From CAZUWH01 sp964624075 (lineage in GTDB: Bacteria > Pseudomonadota > Alphaproteobacteria > Rhodospirillales > Rhodospirillaceae), in assembly GCA_964624075.1 (NCBI GenBank), contig CAZUWH010000012.1:1-64000 (forward strand): DNA of 64,000 nucleotides. The letters are read 5' to 3'. A model generated the notes under the pieces. That model was not told the DNA's origin, searched no databases, and saw only the letters and a program-made list of their open reading frames with translations. Made by a program: the position numbers and the translations under genes. Positions 16,841-25,869 of this stretch are shown here, piece by piece. Each line of letters opens with the position of its first letter. Position 1 is the stretch's first letter.

Positions 16841-17446
16841 ATGTGGGCGACAGGCACGACAACGCGGTGGTGGTGGGTCCGGCACGCGCCGGTGGCATGG
16901 GGCGGGGTCTACATCTATGGTCACACCGATCTGGCTTGTGATTGTTCAGACGTGGCGGCCTTTGCCGCTCTGGCAGCCCGTCTGCCGGTGCCGGCGGTGG
17001 TGGTGTGCAGTCATCTGCGCCGCACCCACCAGACTCTCGCAGCCCTGACCGCTGCTGGCTGGACAGCGACTGCACCGTTGGTGGAGCCTGCTTTCGCCGA
17101 GCAGGCTTTCGGGGCCTGGGAAGGGCTGATCTGGGACGAGTTGCGGGCTGATTCCTATGCCATGGCCTTCTGGGCGGCGCCATTCACCGCTCACCCGCCC
17201 GGTGGCGAGAGTTTCCTTGATGTAGCGGTCCGGGTGCGCACTGCCGTCGCGCGCCTGTTGCGTACACACACCGGCCATGACATTGTCGCGCTCGCCCACG
17301 CCGGCTCGATTCGGGCGGCCCTGGCGCTGGCACTGGATCTCACGCCTGAACAGGCGCATGCCATCGCGTTCGATCATCTGTCTATTACGCGTCTTGAGCA
17401 TGATGGCGCAACATGGAAGGTACGGGAAGTCAATGCCATACCATAA
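16841..17446 (+). CDS. Histidine phosphatase family protein (CobC/GpmB-like)
   Basis: A 201-residue member of the phosphoglycerate-mutase-like fold. The phosphate-accepting histidine is in VRHAPVAW (RHG box as RHA). CSHLRRTHQTL supplies the second Arg, FAEQAFGAWEG the acid/base Glu region, and LAHAGSIRA the second catalytic His. The GHTDLACD stretch after the first motif resembles alpha-ribazole phosphatases (CobC), which act late in cobalamin synthesis. bluB further on makes that plausible, but substrate assignment in this family is unsafe from sequence. It follows recO by one base. Confidence 0.88.
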   Translation: MWATGTTTRWWWVRHAPVAWGGVYIYGHTDLACDCSDVAAFAALAARLPVPAVVVCSHLRRTHQTLAALTAAGWTATAPLVEPAFAEQAFGAWEGLIWDELRADSYAMAFWAAPFTAHPPGGESFLDVAVRVRTAVARLLRTHTGHDIVALAHAGSIRAALALALDLTPEQAHAIAFDHLSITRLEHDGATWKVREVNAIP

Positions 17447-17538
17447 TACGCGGGTCAAGAAATCATGACTCCCATCGCAGATGGTACCCCTGCTGCACCC
17501 GCCGCAATCGGTGCGTCGAGACTCTTTCAGGAGCCGTC

Positions 17539-19752
17539 ATGGCCAGATACCGCCTCCCCTCCCCCCTGCCGACTAAGGAAGAGCTGGGCGCATATATCCG
17601 CCAGCACACAGGCCCGCTGCATAAGCGGGATCTAGCGCGGGCCTTCCAGATCACTGGCCCTGATCGGGTTGCCCTGAAACGGATGCTGCGGGAGCTGGAG
17701 GCTGAAGGGACGATTACCCGTCCGCCGCCGCAGCGGGCTTACGGCCGAGCCGGCGTCCTGCCCGAGGTCGCGGTGGTTGACATCCATGGCACTGACAGTG
17801 ACGGTGAACTGCTTGCGCGCCCAGTCGTGTGGAACGAGAAGGATCTTATTCCTACCATCATCATGATACAGGTTGGCGGTCAGCCGGCTATCGGGGTGGG
17901 CGATCGAGTTCTGGCGCGCTTGCGGGCGATGGGGGATCATACCTATGAAGGACGTCCGATCCGCAGGCTTACCGCCCCATCGACACGGGTGGTTGGAGTC
18001 TATGAACCCCTGCCCGAAGGAGGACGGCTCCGCCCCACTGACCGGCGGGAGAAAGCCGATCTGATCATTGCAGCGGGTGATACCTTGGACGCCGCAGCCG
18101 GTGCCCTGGTCCTAGCCGAGGTCATGCCCGGCCGGCATTATGGTTTGCGTCGGGCGCGGGTGTGCGAGCGGCTGGGGAATATGAATGATCCGGGGATCGT
18201 CAGTCTGGTTGCCATTGCCAGTCATGGCATTCCGGTCCCCTTTTCTCCCGAAGCCCTGGATCAGGCGTCCCGGGCCGGATCGGTTGCCCTGGGGACGCGC
18301 GTGGATTTGCGGTCTTTGCCGCTCGTCACCATCGACGGGGAGGACGCTCGTGATTTCGATGATGCCGTATGGGCAGAACCGGATGCCGATCCGAACAATG
18401 CCGGGGGCTGGCATATCCTGGTGGCGATTGCCGATGTGGCCTGGTACGTGCGGCCCGATGATGCTTTGGACCAGGCGGCCCGTGCCCGCGGCAACTCGGT
18501 TTATTTTCCTGACCGGGTGGTTCCAATGCTGCCGGAGGAACTCTCCAACGGCTGGTGTTCTCTGAAACCTGGCGAAGATCATCCCTGTTTTGCCGTACAT
18601 TTGTGGAGCGACCCTGATGGTCGCACCCTGCGGCGTCGCTTCGTGCGCGGCCTGATGCGGTCGGCAGCGCGGCTCACCTACGCACAAATCCAGGCTGCCC
18701 ATGAGGGGGAGCCGGATGAGACCACACGTCCGTTGTGCGAATCAGTCATTACCCCCCTGTATGGTGCCTGGCAGGCCCTGAGCCGCTGGCGGATGGCACG
18801 CGGTACGCTGGAACTAGATCTCCCTGAACGCACGGTGGTGCTGGGTAGGAACGGTCAGGTGGTGGGGATCGAGCCCCGTGCCCGTCTTGACAGCCACCGC
18901 CTGATCGAGGAATTCATGATTGCCGCTAACGTAGCGGCGGCCGAACAGATCGAGGTCATGCATGCACCTTGCCTCTACCGGATCCACGATCAACCGGTAG
19001 CAGAAAAGCTCGACTCCTTGCGGACGTTCCTATCTGCCATCGGCTTGAAGCTAGGCCGGGGACAGACGCTGCGCGCGCAGCACTTCAACCAGATTCTGGC
19101 CAAGGCAGCTGGCACCCCTCATGCGCCCGTGGTCAATGAAATCATGTTGCGCAGCCAGGCCCAGGCCGAATACAATCCGGTCAATATCGGTCATTTCGGG
19201 TTGGGTCTGCGGCACTATGTTCATTTTACTTCCCCCATCCGTCGCTATGCCGACCTGCTCGTGCATCGTGCCTTGATCACCGGGCTGGCTTTGGGAGAAG
19301 GGGGGCTTTTGCCTGGAACCGTCCTGGCCGAGACGGCCGCCCATGTGTCGCTGACCGAACGCCGTGCCACCGCCGCCGAGCGGGATGCCTTCAATCGCTA
19401 TACGGTGATGTTCCTGGCAGCGCAGGTGGGGGCAACCTTCGCGGCGCGTATCAGTGGCGTCAGCCGTTCCGGACTGTTCGTCACCTTGCCGGAAACCGGT
19501 GCCGAGGGCATCGTTCCCATGGGCCTGCTGGGGGAGGATTATTTCATGCATGACGAGACGCACCACTGCCTGGTTGGCCGTCGCACGGGCCAGATCTACC
19601 GGCTGGCTGACAGTGTGACTGTCGTGCTACATGAGGCCGATCCTCTCACCGGCAGTCTGACTTTCCTTCTGGCCCACCCTGATCACCCTCGTCCCGCCCA
19701 ACGCACGCAGGGAAGCATGCGACGAGGGCATGGAAGACGTCCACCCCCTTGA
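17539..19752 (+). CDS. rnr: Ribonuclease R
   Basis: About 737 residues from the ATG at 17539 (ribosome site CAGGAG). The frame is open further upstream, but that part overlaps the preceding gene. RNase R is a 3'-to-5' exoribonuclease that degrades structured RNA. An N-terminal winged helix (residues 1-70) is followed by cold-shock folds. The RNB catalytic domain has TIDGEDARDFDDAVW, whose aspartates bind magnesium, and HYVHFTSPIRRYADLLVHR. A C-terminal S1 domain (ARISGVSRSGLFVTLPETG) comes before a basic tail. topA, its common upstream partner, is absent. Confidence 0.95.
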   Translation: MARYRLPSPLPTKEELGAYIRQHTGPLHKRDLARAFQITGPDRVALKRMLRELEAEGTITRPPPQRAYGRAGVLPEVAVVDIHGTDSDGELLARPVVWNEKDLIPTIIMIQVGGQPAIGVGDRVLARLRAMGDHTYEGRPIRRLTAPSTRVVGVYEPLPEGGRLRPTDRREKADLIIAAGDTLDAAAGALVLAEVMPGRHYGLRRARVCERLGNMNDPGIVSLVAIASHGIPVPFSPEALDQASRAGSVALGTRVDLRSLPLVTIDGEDARDFDDAVWAEPDADPNNAGGWHILVAIADVAWYVRPDDALDQAARARGNSVYFPDRVVPMLPEELSNGWCSLKPGEDHPCFAVHLWSDPDGRTLRRRFVRGLMRSAARLTYAQIQAAHEGEPDETTRPLCESVITPLYGAWQALSRWRMARGTLELDLPERTVVLGRNGQVVGIEPRARLDSHRLIEEFMIAANVAAAEQIEVMHAPCLYRIHDQPVAEKLDSLRTFLSAIGLKLGRGQTLRAQHFNQILAKAAGTPHAPVVNEIMLRSQAQAEYNPVNIGHFGLGLRHYVHFTSPIRRYADLLVHRALITGLALGEGGLLPGTVLAETAAHVSLTERRATAAERDAFNRYTVMFLAAQVGATFAARISGVSRSGLFVTLPETGAEGIVPMGLLGEDYFMHDETHHCLVGRRTGQIYRLADSVTVVLHEADPLTGSLTFLLAHPDHPRPAQRTQGSMRRGHGRRPPP

Positions 19753-19915
19753 TGGGGGAGGTTTGGGGTGGGGGTGATCGCGACGTCTGGTCCGGCGGGG
19801 CGGGGAGGGGTGGGCTCGTGGCGGTTACGGCCCCTAGCCCACGGGCTGACGCGTTTCAGAAGGAGAGATAGCCCTCCACTCACCCCTCCCCCATCAAGGG
19901 GGTGGAGTGTACATG
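19742..19915. repeat. RA composite repeat after rnr
   Basis: It contains CCCCTTGATGGGGGAGG, then GGTGGGGGTGATCGCGACGT and CTGGTCCGGCGGGG, and finally CCCTCCCCCATCAAGGGGG. The GACGTCTGGTC...GGGGG module recurs at about 61920 and, inverted, at about 25805 and 57530. This interval is non-coding. Confidence 0.7.
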
Positions 19916-19973
19916 GTGTGCAATGATACGATCTCAGAAGCCAGCGTGTTTGTATGCATAGGGTAGCGATTCG

Positions 19974-20374
19974 TCAGAACAACGGCGTGGAAGAACGGGC
20001 GGTCATGGGTACACCCACAAAGGGCAGAAGATCGGGAAACAGAACGACGAACGGATAGGTGGCTGTGACATCAACCGCCGTGCTCCCAAGCGTTACGGTG
20101 AACGTCGCCGTCGCGCCTCCCAAACCGACGTCATTCATGTGCGCCTCGGCGTGGGCACGGATGACTTCGGCCGTTGCCGGCGAGAGGGTCAGGGCGAGGC
20201 GTGCCACCTCCTCAACCAAAAATTTTAGGCTCTAGCGAATCCACAAGGCGCGGCTGGTTTCGATCAGCCCCAGAAGCAGCAGGAGACACGACCGGCATGA
20301 TCAGGGCGGATTCCACCCCGCTGCTTCCCTGTCGGCCACGTCCACGCCGGCAAGGGGTCCGGGGTTTCAGCATG
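19974..20374 (-). pseudogene. tadE: TadE-like pilus assembly protein, frameshifted
   Basis: On the minus strand an N-terminal stretch reads GSSGVESALIMPVV, the TadE signature. After a frameshift comes LLLLGLIETSRALWI, then an in-frame TAG, then FLVEEVARLALTLSPATAE and a strand-rich C-terminus with VDVTATYPFVVLFPDLLP. TadE and TadG are small membrane pseudopilins of the Flp/Tad pilus. A frameshift and a stop in the most conserved region make it inactive. Confidence 0.8.
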
Positions 20375-20375
20375 G

Positions 20376-20590
20376 CTACCTCCATCGCAACGTCACCGAT
20401 CCGGCTATTGGCAGCGGATCGGGAATGCCTGGGTATTTTAGCAGCGTGGACCAGTTTTCGCTGACGTTAACGGTCACGTATTCGCGCATCCCTTCACTGC
20501 AAGGGGCAGAGTAGCTCGCCGTTGCGCCATCAAAGCAGGCACAGAAAAAAGCTGTGGCGGAGCGATTACGAGCCGGGCTGGGTGTCACCG
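20376..20590 (-). pseudogene. Second TadE/TadG-like fragment (C-terminal part)
   Basis: The minus strand reads ATASYSAPCSEGMREYVTVNV and LLKYPGIPDPLPIAGSVTLR before a stop 1 base upstream of the other tadE remnant. This resembles the C-terminal beta-rich end of TadE/TadG-type proteins. No N-terminal membrane anchor is in frame, so it is a fragment. Confidence 0.6.
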
Positions 20591-20619
20591 CCGGCGGATG
20601 CTGCTATGGTAGGGTTCCC

Positions 20620-20791
20620 GTTCTCACACAAACAGCCTCTAGCTGTATTCCGTTTGCCGGGGGGCAGTGTCAGCCGACGGTCCGACCTCCCCTCCCGGCC
20701 CATCTCCTGGCCCGGGCGTCCGGGGCGTCTCCAGCTGTCTTTGCGCCTCCCGCACCGGTTTGTCGGGTGGCGCCGTGCGGCGACCGAACAT
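20620..20791 (-). pseudogene. cpaF: cpaF (Tad secretion ATPase) N-terminal fragment
   Basis: Directly downstream of the cpaE remnant an ATG at 20791 opens MFGRRTAPPDKPVREAQRQL, similar to the start of CpaF/TadA-type ATPases. The frame ends after about 50 codons, and none of the Walker boxes or the rest of the roughly 450-residue ATPase is present. Position in the tad order supports the call; the short length limits certainty. Confidence 0.5.
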
Positions 20792-20956
20792 GGCCTATTT
20801 CTCCCGCTTTCTCCGCTTCCCCCATTGGCCCAGCCAGCGCGGCCGCATCCGGCGACGCGCCGCACCATGGTCCGCCCTGTCAACCGGGTGGCAAGATCGT
20901 GCAGGGCTTCCGCGGCGTGGGAGAACCCGGCCACTTCCGGAACCATCTATCCGTTG

Positions 20957-21560
20957 TTAGCGGCCATGCCGAAAGCGTTGGGATCGAAAGGTAATGAGGG
21001 CAATCGGGGCAAGGCCGATGTTCTCTTCGAAATTCTTGGGCATGAGCTGGGAACGGCGCGCTGCATCCATGCGATTCAGCACGAGTTTAGTTTTACGTTC
21101 CGCATCGCGGCGTGGCGTCAGGACCTCAAGCAGGGTCCGGCTTTCGCGCAGGCTGGCCAGATCTGGCGCGGCGGTCAGGATGACATCGTCGGCGGTGGAA
21201 AGGACGTGCTCGCTCCATTCGGCCTACAGATGCGGCACATCGACCACCACCAAGGGAGGCCATGCGGGCGGTCAGTTCCAGAAGGCGGTCCACGGTTTCC
21301 ACGTCGAGATGGTGAGTTGCGTGAAGATCTATATGTGTAGCTATGACATGTAGAAAGTCGTTTATTTCAACCATACCACGCTCGACCAGAATCTGATGCA
21401 GCAGGGCGTCGGCAACCGTCTGTTTGGGGTTGATGTTGAAGGCCAGTTGCGAGGTGCCGAAGGCCAGATCTAGATCGATATAAATGACACGGACCTGTGC
21501 CTGTTGAACCAGGCACCAGGCAAGATTCTGGGCCAGGGTGGATGAACCGCATTCCCCCGC
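20957..21560 (-). pseudogene. cpaE: cpaE (pilus assembly MinD-like ATPase), truncated and frameshifted
   Basis: The minus strand begins inside the Walker A region (GSSTLAQNLAWCLVQQ) and continues with VRVIYIDLDLAFGTSQLA and INPKQTVADALL. After a frameshift it reads VVVDVPHL, then TAG in place of the usual Trp, then SEHVLSTADDVILTAAPD and TKLVLNRMDAARRSQLMPK, ending at TAA 20957. CpaE places the Tad pilus at the cell pole. The N-terminal receiver-like domain is missing and sequence upstream is cpaA-like, so an internal deletion has joined two genes. Confidence 0.85.
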
Positions 21561-21570
21561 AGGGGGCCAT

Positions 21571-21783
21571 CTATGCCGGTTCCAGACTGGCGGCCCAGCA
21601 GGCCGCCAGCGGAAAGAGGACCATCACGGCGATGACGGTCTCGTTCGGAATGGTGCGCCGGTGCAGATTGGAAACGGCTGCTGCAATCAACACGGAAGCA
21701 GATGCAATTACAATTTCGTACGGGATGCATTCTAGAATGTCATCAATCTTTATATCGCAAAAATAGGCGTAAAATTTTAGCAT
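21571..21783 (-). pseudogene. cpaA: cpaA/tadV prepilin peptidase N-terminal fragment
   Basis: A 70-codon frame with two hydrophobic segments and SNLHRRTIPNETVIAVMV, matching the S-D-x4-R-x-I-P-N region of CpaA/TadV peptidases. The catalytic Asp of the first motif is Asn here (N39). The second half of the enzyme, with the other catalytic Asp, is missing because the sequence runs into the cpaE remnant. It could not process pilin. Confidence 0.65.
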
Positions 21784-21875
21784 TGATATGTAAATGGCAC
21801 GTTCCCCGTGAAGAAAAACTGTACGTGGAAAGTTTTTCCAAGCCTTATATTTTATCTGCCGGTGTGTTCTCGATC

Positions 21876-22064
21876 CTACTCCGTAATGCTGATTTTCTCT
21901 TCCAGTCTCCCGAAGACGGTGTCGAAGTTGGTGCCCAGAGTGGTCATGGCACCAATGACGATCATGGCGACGATCAGGCCATACTCGATAGCGGTAGTAC
22001 CTTTCCCGTTGCGAAGCGCTCGAAACATGAGAGAGTGAAGAGCGTTCAACATGATGATCCCCAT
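21876..22064 (-). CDS. flp: Flp/Fap pilin, intact orphan
   Basis: A 62-residue Flp pilin. A short leader (MGIIMLNALHSLMFRALRNG) is followed by the processing site and conserved start of the mature pilin, GTTAIEYGLIVAMIVIGAMT. The Glu and Tyr are typical of class IVb pilins, and a short polar tail follows. Mature Flp forms thin adhesive pili once cut by CpaA/TadV. All visible downstream tad genes (cpaA, cpaE, cpaF, tadE) are broken, so here it is an orphan. A start at 22052 is also possible. Confidence 0.88.
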   Translation of the reverse strand: MGIIMLNALHSLMFRALRNGKGTTAIEYGLIVAMIVIGAMTTLGTNFDTVFGRLEEKISITE

Positions 22065-22362
22065 AGATCTCTATGATTGCAGTATCTGTGTTCTTGTCAA
22101 TCTCCTTCCTAAGGCGATCATTTGCCGCAATACCGCTCTTTTTCCTCAGTGATCGTGGTTAATTTACTCTATAAAGAGTAGATATTCTGTGATGACCATC
22201 ACAATAGTAGAATTTTTCCGTTAGTGTCTTTCTCTATGCGCGAGGAGAACGGTACCACTTGCGGGCTGAAACGATTGCTTGTGATAATGACGGCTTGCCT
22301 TGAGCTAAACTGAGGGGGGATTTTCATTCATCCCGGCTGCGGAAGAACTGGTACGTGTTGCC
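22065..22362. promoter_or_regulatory. Divergent regulatory region with two dyads
   Basis: An A/T-rich gap between flp (minus) and the crp-like remnant (plus). It holds TACTCT-ATAA-AGAGTA (22165-22180) and TGTGATGACCATCACA (22188-22203). The second is a perfect 7-base dyad and fits the TGTGA-N6-TCACA consensus of Crp sites. It could have been the site of the Crp/Fnr-family protein encoded alongside. No coding sequence is seen. Confidence 0.5.
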
Positions 22363-22944
22363 TTGTTCCATAACCTGGGAGAGACGTCCTTGCGTGATAT
22401 TGCCAACCGATGCGCGTGGCATCGGTTGACGGGCGGCGAGCAGGTTTTCGATCGTCATACCGATACCCTGGACGTCTATTTCGTCATCGGAGGAATGGTA
22501 CGCGTCTTCGCGACAGGCACGGATGGAAACGAAGTGGCCCTTGCCGACATCCCGGCGGGCAACTATTTCGGTGGACTAGCCGCCATTGACGGCCTGGGGC
22601 GATCAGCCCGGGTGGTCGCCACTCTGGATGAGCGGGTGACGGAACTCTCCACACAAAGCGACAGCTAGTGTATCTGTACCCATCTGATCCGTCTGACCGC
22701 ACCCGATCCGATTCGCAAGGAAGGCTGGATCATCCCCGACCTCCCGCCCCACAAGGAGATCGCGGCGTGGGCTGGAACCAGCCGCGAAACCGTGGCCGAA
22801 GTGATCGGCGAACTGGCATGGCACGGAGTCGTCCGTCGTCGGGGCATGGGACTCGTCGGCGCCGATCTCTCGCGTCTGCGCCTGCTGGCACAAGGGGGCG
22901 ACACGCGGCAAAGCCCCATATGGGGTAATACCTTTGAGCCTTAA
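22363..22944 (+). pseudogene. Crp/Fnr-family regulator, internal deletion and stop
   Basis: The first 101 codons are a cyclic-nucleotide-binding-type domain (DVYFVIGGMVRVFATGTDG, then IPAGNYFGGLAAIDG). A TAG at 22666-22668 interrupts the frame. In the same frame follow HLIRLTAPDPIRKEGWI and the helix-turn-helix EIAAWAGTSRETVAEVIGEL. About 40-50 residues of the dimer helix seem missing around the stop. The last codons (GNTFEP) come from an RC repeat at 22928. A truncated sensor domain could still be made, but no DNA-binding protein without readthrough. Confidence 0.8.
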
Positions 22945-22984
22945 TCGTACCAGATCCCGGCTCATATATATCGTATAAAGGTAT
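22928..22984 (+). repeat. RC MITE-like element, copy 2 (short)
   Basis: It begins ATACCTTTGAGCCTTAATCG and ends AAAGGTAT. The ATACCTTT/AAAGGTAT ends are perfect inverted repeats, with an inner GAGCC/GGCTC pair. Its left end matches the copy at 43096 over about 20 bases. Confidence 0.65.
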
Positions 22985-23017
22985 ATTTTTACAACTTCTG
23001 GCCCTTTCCTAGGAAAA

Positions 23018-23052
23018 GACCCCCTCCCCTGATCCAGGGGGAGGGCTGCCAG
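23018..23052. repeat. RA-type hairpin before the helicase gene
   Basis: CCCCCTCCCCTGATCCAGGGGGAGGG is a short palindromic RA-type unit in the gap between the crp remnant and the helicase. Confidence 0.55.
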
Positions 23053-23136
23053 CGGGAACGCAGGGTGCCGCCTGAGCCGGCCTGTACCACCGACCTTGGC
23101 GCCTCTTTGCGCTTGCAATTGACAGGGAGAGCGTCA

Positions 23137-25656
23137 ATGCTTCCTTTCATGTTCGCGCATGCTCCGCGCTCGCGCCTCATTGCGCTCCTGGGGCCAACCA
23201 ACACCGGCAAGACCCATCTTGCCCTGGAGCGTATGCTCGGGTACCGCTCCGGCATGATTGGGTTTCCGTTGCGTTTGCTCGCGCGCGAAAGTTACGATCG
23301 TGTTGCCAGGATCAGGGGAGCAGGCCAGGTTGCGCTGATCACAGGGGAGGAAAAAATCATCCCCCCGCACCCCAGTTACTTCGTCTGCACGGTCGAAAGC
23401 ATGCCGCTTGACCGGGCCGTCGCGTTTCTGGCCGTGGATGAAATCCAGCTCTGCGCCGATCCCGAGCGTGGCCATGTCTTCACCGAGCGCCTGCTGCATG
23501 CCCGCGGACTTGAGGAAACCATGCTGCTTGGCGCCGAAACCATCCGACCTCTGATCCGGCGTCTGGTCCCGGAGGCTGCGTTCGTAGCCCGACCCCGGTT
23601 GTCGCGCCTGGTGTATACCGCGCCGTGCAAACTCACCCGCGTGCCGCCGCGGACAGCCATCGTGGCCTTTTCGGCTGCCGATGTCTACGCCATTGCCGAA
23701 CTGATCCGGCGGAACCGCGGGGGCGCTGCGGTGGTGTTGGGGGCCTTGAGTCCGCGAACCCGTAACGCCCAGGTCGCCCTCTATCAAGGCGGGGAGGTCG
23801 ACTACATGGTGGCCACCGATGCCATTGGCATGGGCCTCAACATGGATATCGATCACGTGCTGTTCGCGGCCTTGCGTAAGTTCGACGGCCGGGTCCCGCG
23901 GGATTTGATGGCCACTGAAGTGGCACAGATTGCCGGCCGGGCCGGGCGTCACATGAACGACGGGACCTTCAGCACGGCGCTCGATATCGGTCCCATGGAC
24001 CCCGAAATGGTGGCACGGGTGGAAAACCACACCTTCCCGCCTCTGACGGCCCTGTTCTGGCGCAATGCGCGCCTGCGCCATACGTCGATCGCTGCCCTGC
24101 TGTCCAGCCTGCAGATGCCCCCGCCTGCACCGGGCTTGGTCCGCGCGCCTGTCACCGGCGACCAGCTCATTCTGGAGGCCGCTGCCCACGATGCGGATGT
24201 GCAGCGTCTTACCACCACGACGGAGGCCGTGCGTCGGCTGTGGGAGGTTTGTCAGATTCCCGATTTCCGCAAGGTTGGACCGGAAACCCATGCTCGTTTG
24301 GTCAGCCGGCTCTACCACTTCCTCATGGAACCGGCGGTACGCCTGCTGACCGACTGGATGGCGGATCAGGTTGCCCGGCTGGAACGAACCACCGGCGACA
24401 TCGATGCCCTGGTCGAACGCATCGCCAGCATCCGCATCTGGAGTTATGTCGCGTACCGCCCGGGTTGGCTTGAGGATTCCGTTCACTGGCAGGAACGTAC
24501 CCGGGCCATCGAGGATGGTCTGTCGGATGCCCTGCACGAGCGCCTGACCCAGCGCTTCGTTGACCGGCGCACGGCGGTGCTGGTCCGTCACCTGAGGAAT
24601 CCGGCCAGCCTGCATGCTGCCGTAGCTGACGATGGAACGGTACGGGTGGAGGGACATTACATCGGTCGGCTGTCCGGTTTCCGCTTCGGGGTTGACACCG
24701 AGGCCGACGCCAGGGCCCGCCGGGCCGCACTGGCGGCGGCGTCCAAGTCCCTGCCGGCGGAAATCACCCGTCGGGTCCGCGCCATCGAGGCCGCACCGGA
24801 CGATGCCCTTGTCCTGACTGATGCGGGCGTCATCACCTGGCATGGTGCCGCGGTTGGACGTCTCATGCCGGGCGCCGACGTCCTGAGACCGGGTGTAAGT
24901 CTCCTGGCATCCGATCTTCTAGATGCGCCCCTGGTCGAGCGGATTCACAGGCGGCTGGAGACATGGCTGGCGCACCATATGGCCACCCGGCTGGGACCGC
25001 TGATGACCCTGCGGGAGACCCCCCTGAAAGGGATGGTACGGGGTCTTGCCTTTCAGCTCATGGAAGCGCTGGGCACCCTGCCCCGGCGCGCGGTTGAAGG
25101 GACGTTATCCACCCTGTCTGCCGCTGATCGCGCCACCCTGGCACAGCTGGGGGTGCGGATCGGAACCGAATCGGTCTTCCTACCCGCCGTGCTGAAGCCG
25201 GCCTGCCAGCGTTTGACGGCCTTGTTGTGGCGTACCTGTCATGCCCCAAACGAATCCCCGGAAACTCTGGCGCCGCCGTCGCCAGGGCGGATTTGCCGTC
25301 CGGCCGGTCCTGACACGCTGGAAGCCTTTCAGGCGGCCATCGGCTTCCGGGCCCTTGGCGGCTTGGCCGTGCGGGCTGACATGCTGGAACGCTTCGCCGC
25401 TGCCGTGCGTGTCCACCTGCGTTCCCATCGCCAGGCACGGGACACCACGGCGGTACCCTTGCCGGCGCACCTTTTCTCCATGCTGGGGGTGGACAGCGCC
25501 GACGGGGCCAGGCTGCTCCGTGCGCTCGGGTACGGGGTCGAAGAGGGGGAGGCAGGTCTGGTGGTGCACGCCCGCCAGGGGCGGCGAGGCCCCCGTCCTC
25601 ATTCCGCCAACACTGATTCCCCATTCGCCAGGCTCAAATCCCTGACGCCGGGATGA
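23137..25656 (+). CDS. SUV3-like superfamily II RNA/DNA helicase
   Basis: About 839 residues from the ATG at 23137 (ribosome site AGGGAGA). The frame is open 24 codons further up without a good start. It resembles mitochondrial degradosome helicase SUV3 and its alphaproteobacterial homologues. The Walker A sequence is GPTNTGKT (residues 19-26). Motif II is VDEIQLC, a DEIQ variant, and motif VI is QIAGRAGRH. The SUV3 C-terminal helical region is recognisable around YRPGWLEDSVHWQERTR. In bacteria its substrates are unclear. The S4-domain protein, ferredoxin and carD genes that often follow it in alphaproteobacteria are absent; a repeat and soxD debris follow. Confidence 0.92.
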   Translation: MLPFMFAHAPRSRLIALLGPTNTGKTHLALERMLGYRSGMIGFPLRLLARESYDRVARIRGAGQVALITGEEKIIPPHPSYFVCTVESMPLDRAVAFLAVDEIQLCADPERGHVFTERLLHARGLEETMLLGAETIRPLIRRLVPEAAFVARPRLSRLVYTAPCKLTRVPPRTAIVAFSAADVYAIAELIRRNRGGAAVVLGALSPRTRNAQVALYQGGEVDYMVATDAIGMGLNMDIDHVLFAALRKFDGRVPRDLMATEVAQIAGRAGRHMNDGTFSTALDIGPMDPEMVARVENHTFPPLTALFWRNARLRHTSIAALLSSLQMPPPAPGLVRAPVTGDQLILEAAAHDADVQRLTTTTEAVRRLWEVCQIPDFRKVGPETHARLVSRLYHFLMEPAVRLLTDWMADQVARLERTTGDIDALVERIASIRIWSYVAYRPGWLEDSVHWQERTRAIEDGLSDALHERLTQRFVDRRTAVLVRHLRNPASLHAAVADDGTVRVEGHYIGRLSGFRFGVDTEADARARRAALAAASKSLPAEITRRVRAIEAAPDDALVLTDAGVITWHGAAVGRLMPGADVLRPGVSLLASDLLDAPLVERIHRRLETWLAHHMATRLGPLMTLRETPLKGMVRGLAFQLMEALGTLPRRAVEGTLSTLSAADRATLAQLGVRIGTESVFLPAVLKPACQRLTALLWRTCHAPNESPETLAPPSPGRICRPAGPDTLEAFQAAIGFRALGGLAVRADMLERFAAAVRVHLRSHRQARDTTAVPLPAHLFSMLGVDSADGARLLRALGYGVEEGEAGLVVHARQGRRGPRPHSANTDSPFARLKSLTPG

Positions 25657-25664
25657 CTGGTTTG

Positions 25665-25868
25665 GGGCGCGTACAGCCTTTCCGCCTGGAATAGCAAGCC
25701 CCTCCCCTTGGATCCGGGGGAGGGTTGGGTGGTGGGGGGTAATGCCTCCGGACGCTGCCTACCGCTGGCAGGGGTATGACCATCGCGAGCCCCCTGCCTG
25801 CGCCACACCAGACGTCACGATCACCCTCATCCTAACCCTCCCCCGATCCAGGGGGGAGGGGGCTCTCA
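25665..25868. repeat. RA composite repeat after the helicase gene
   Basis: It holds CCTTTCCGCCTGGAATAGC, CCCCTCCCCTTGGATCCGGG and GGGTTGGGTGGTGGGGGG. Further on, in the opposite sense, are CCAGACGTCACGATCACCCT and CTCCCCCGATCCAGGGGGGA. The same parts in the same order occur at 57620-57710. The interval is non-coding and abuts the soxD remnant. Confidence 0.7.
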
Positions 25869-25869
25869 T

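Noticed and set aside
23134..24843. A 569-codon open frame on the minus strand.
   Set aside because: It is entirely antisense to the SUV3-like helicase, whose motifs are conserved on the plus strand; no family resemblance was seen on the minus strand.
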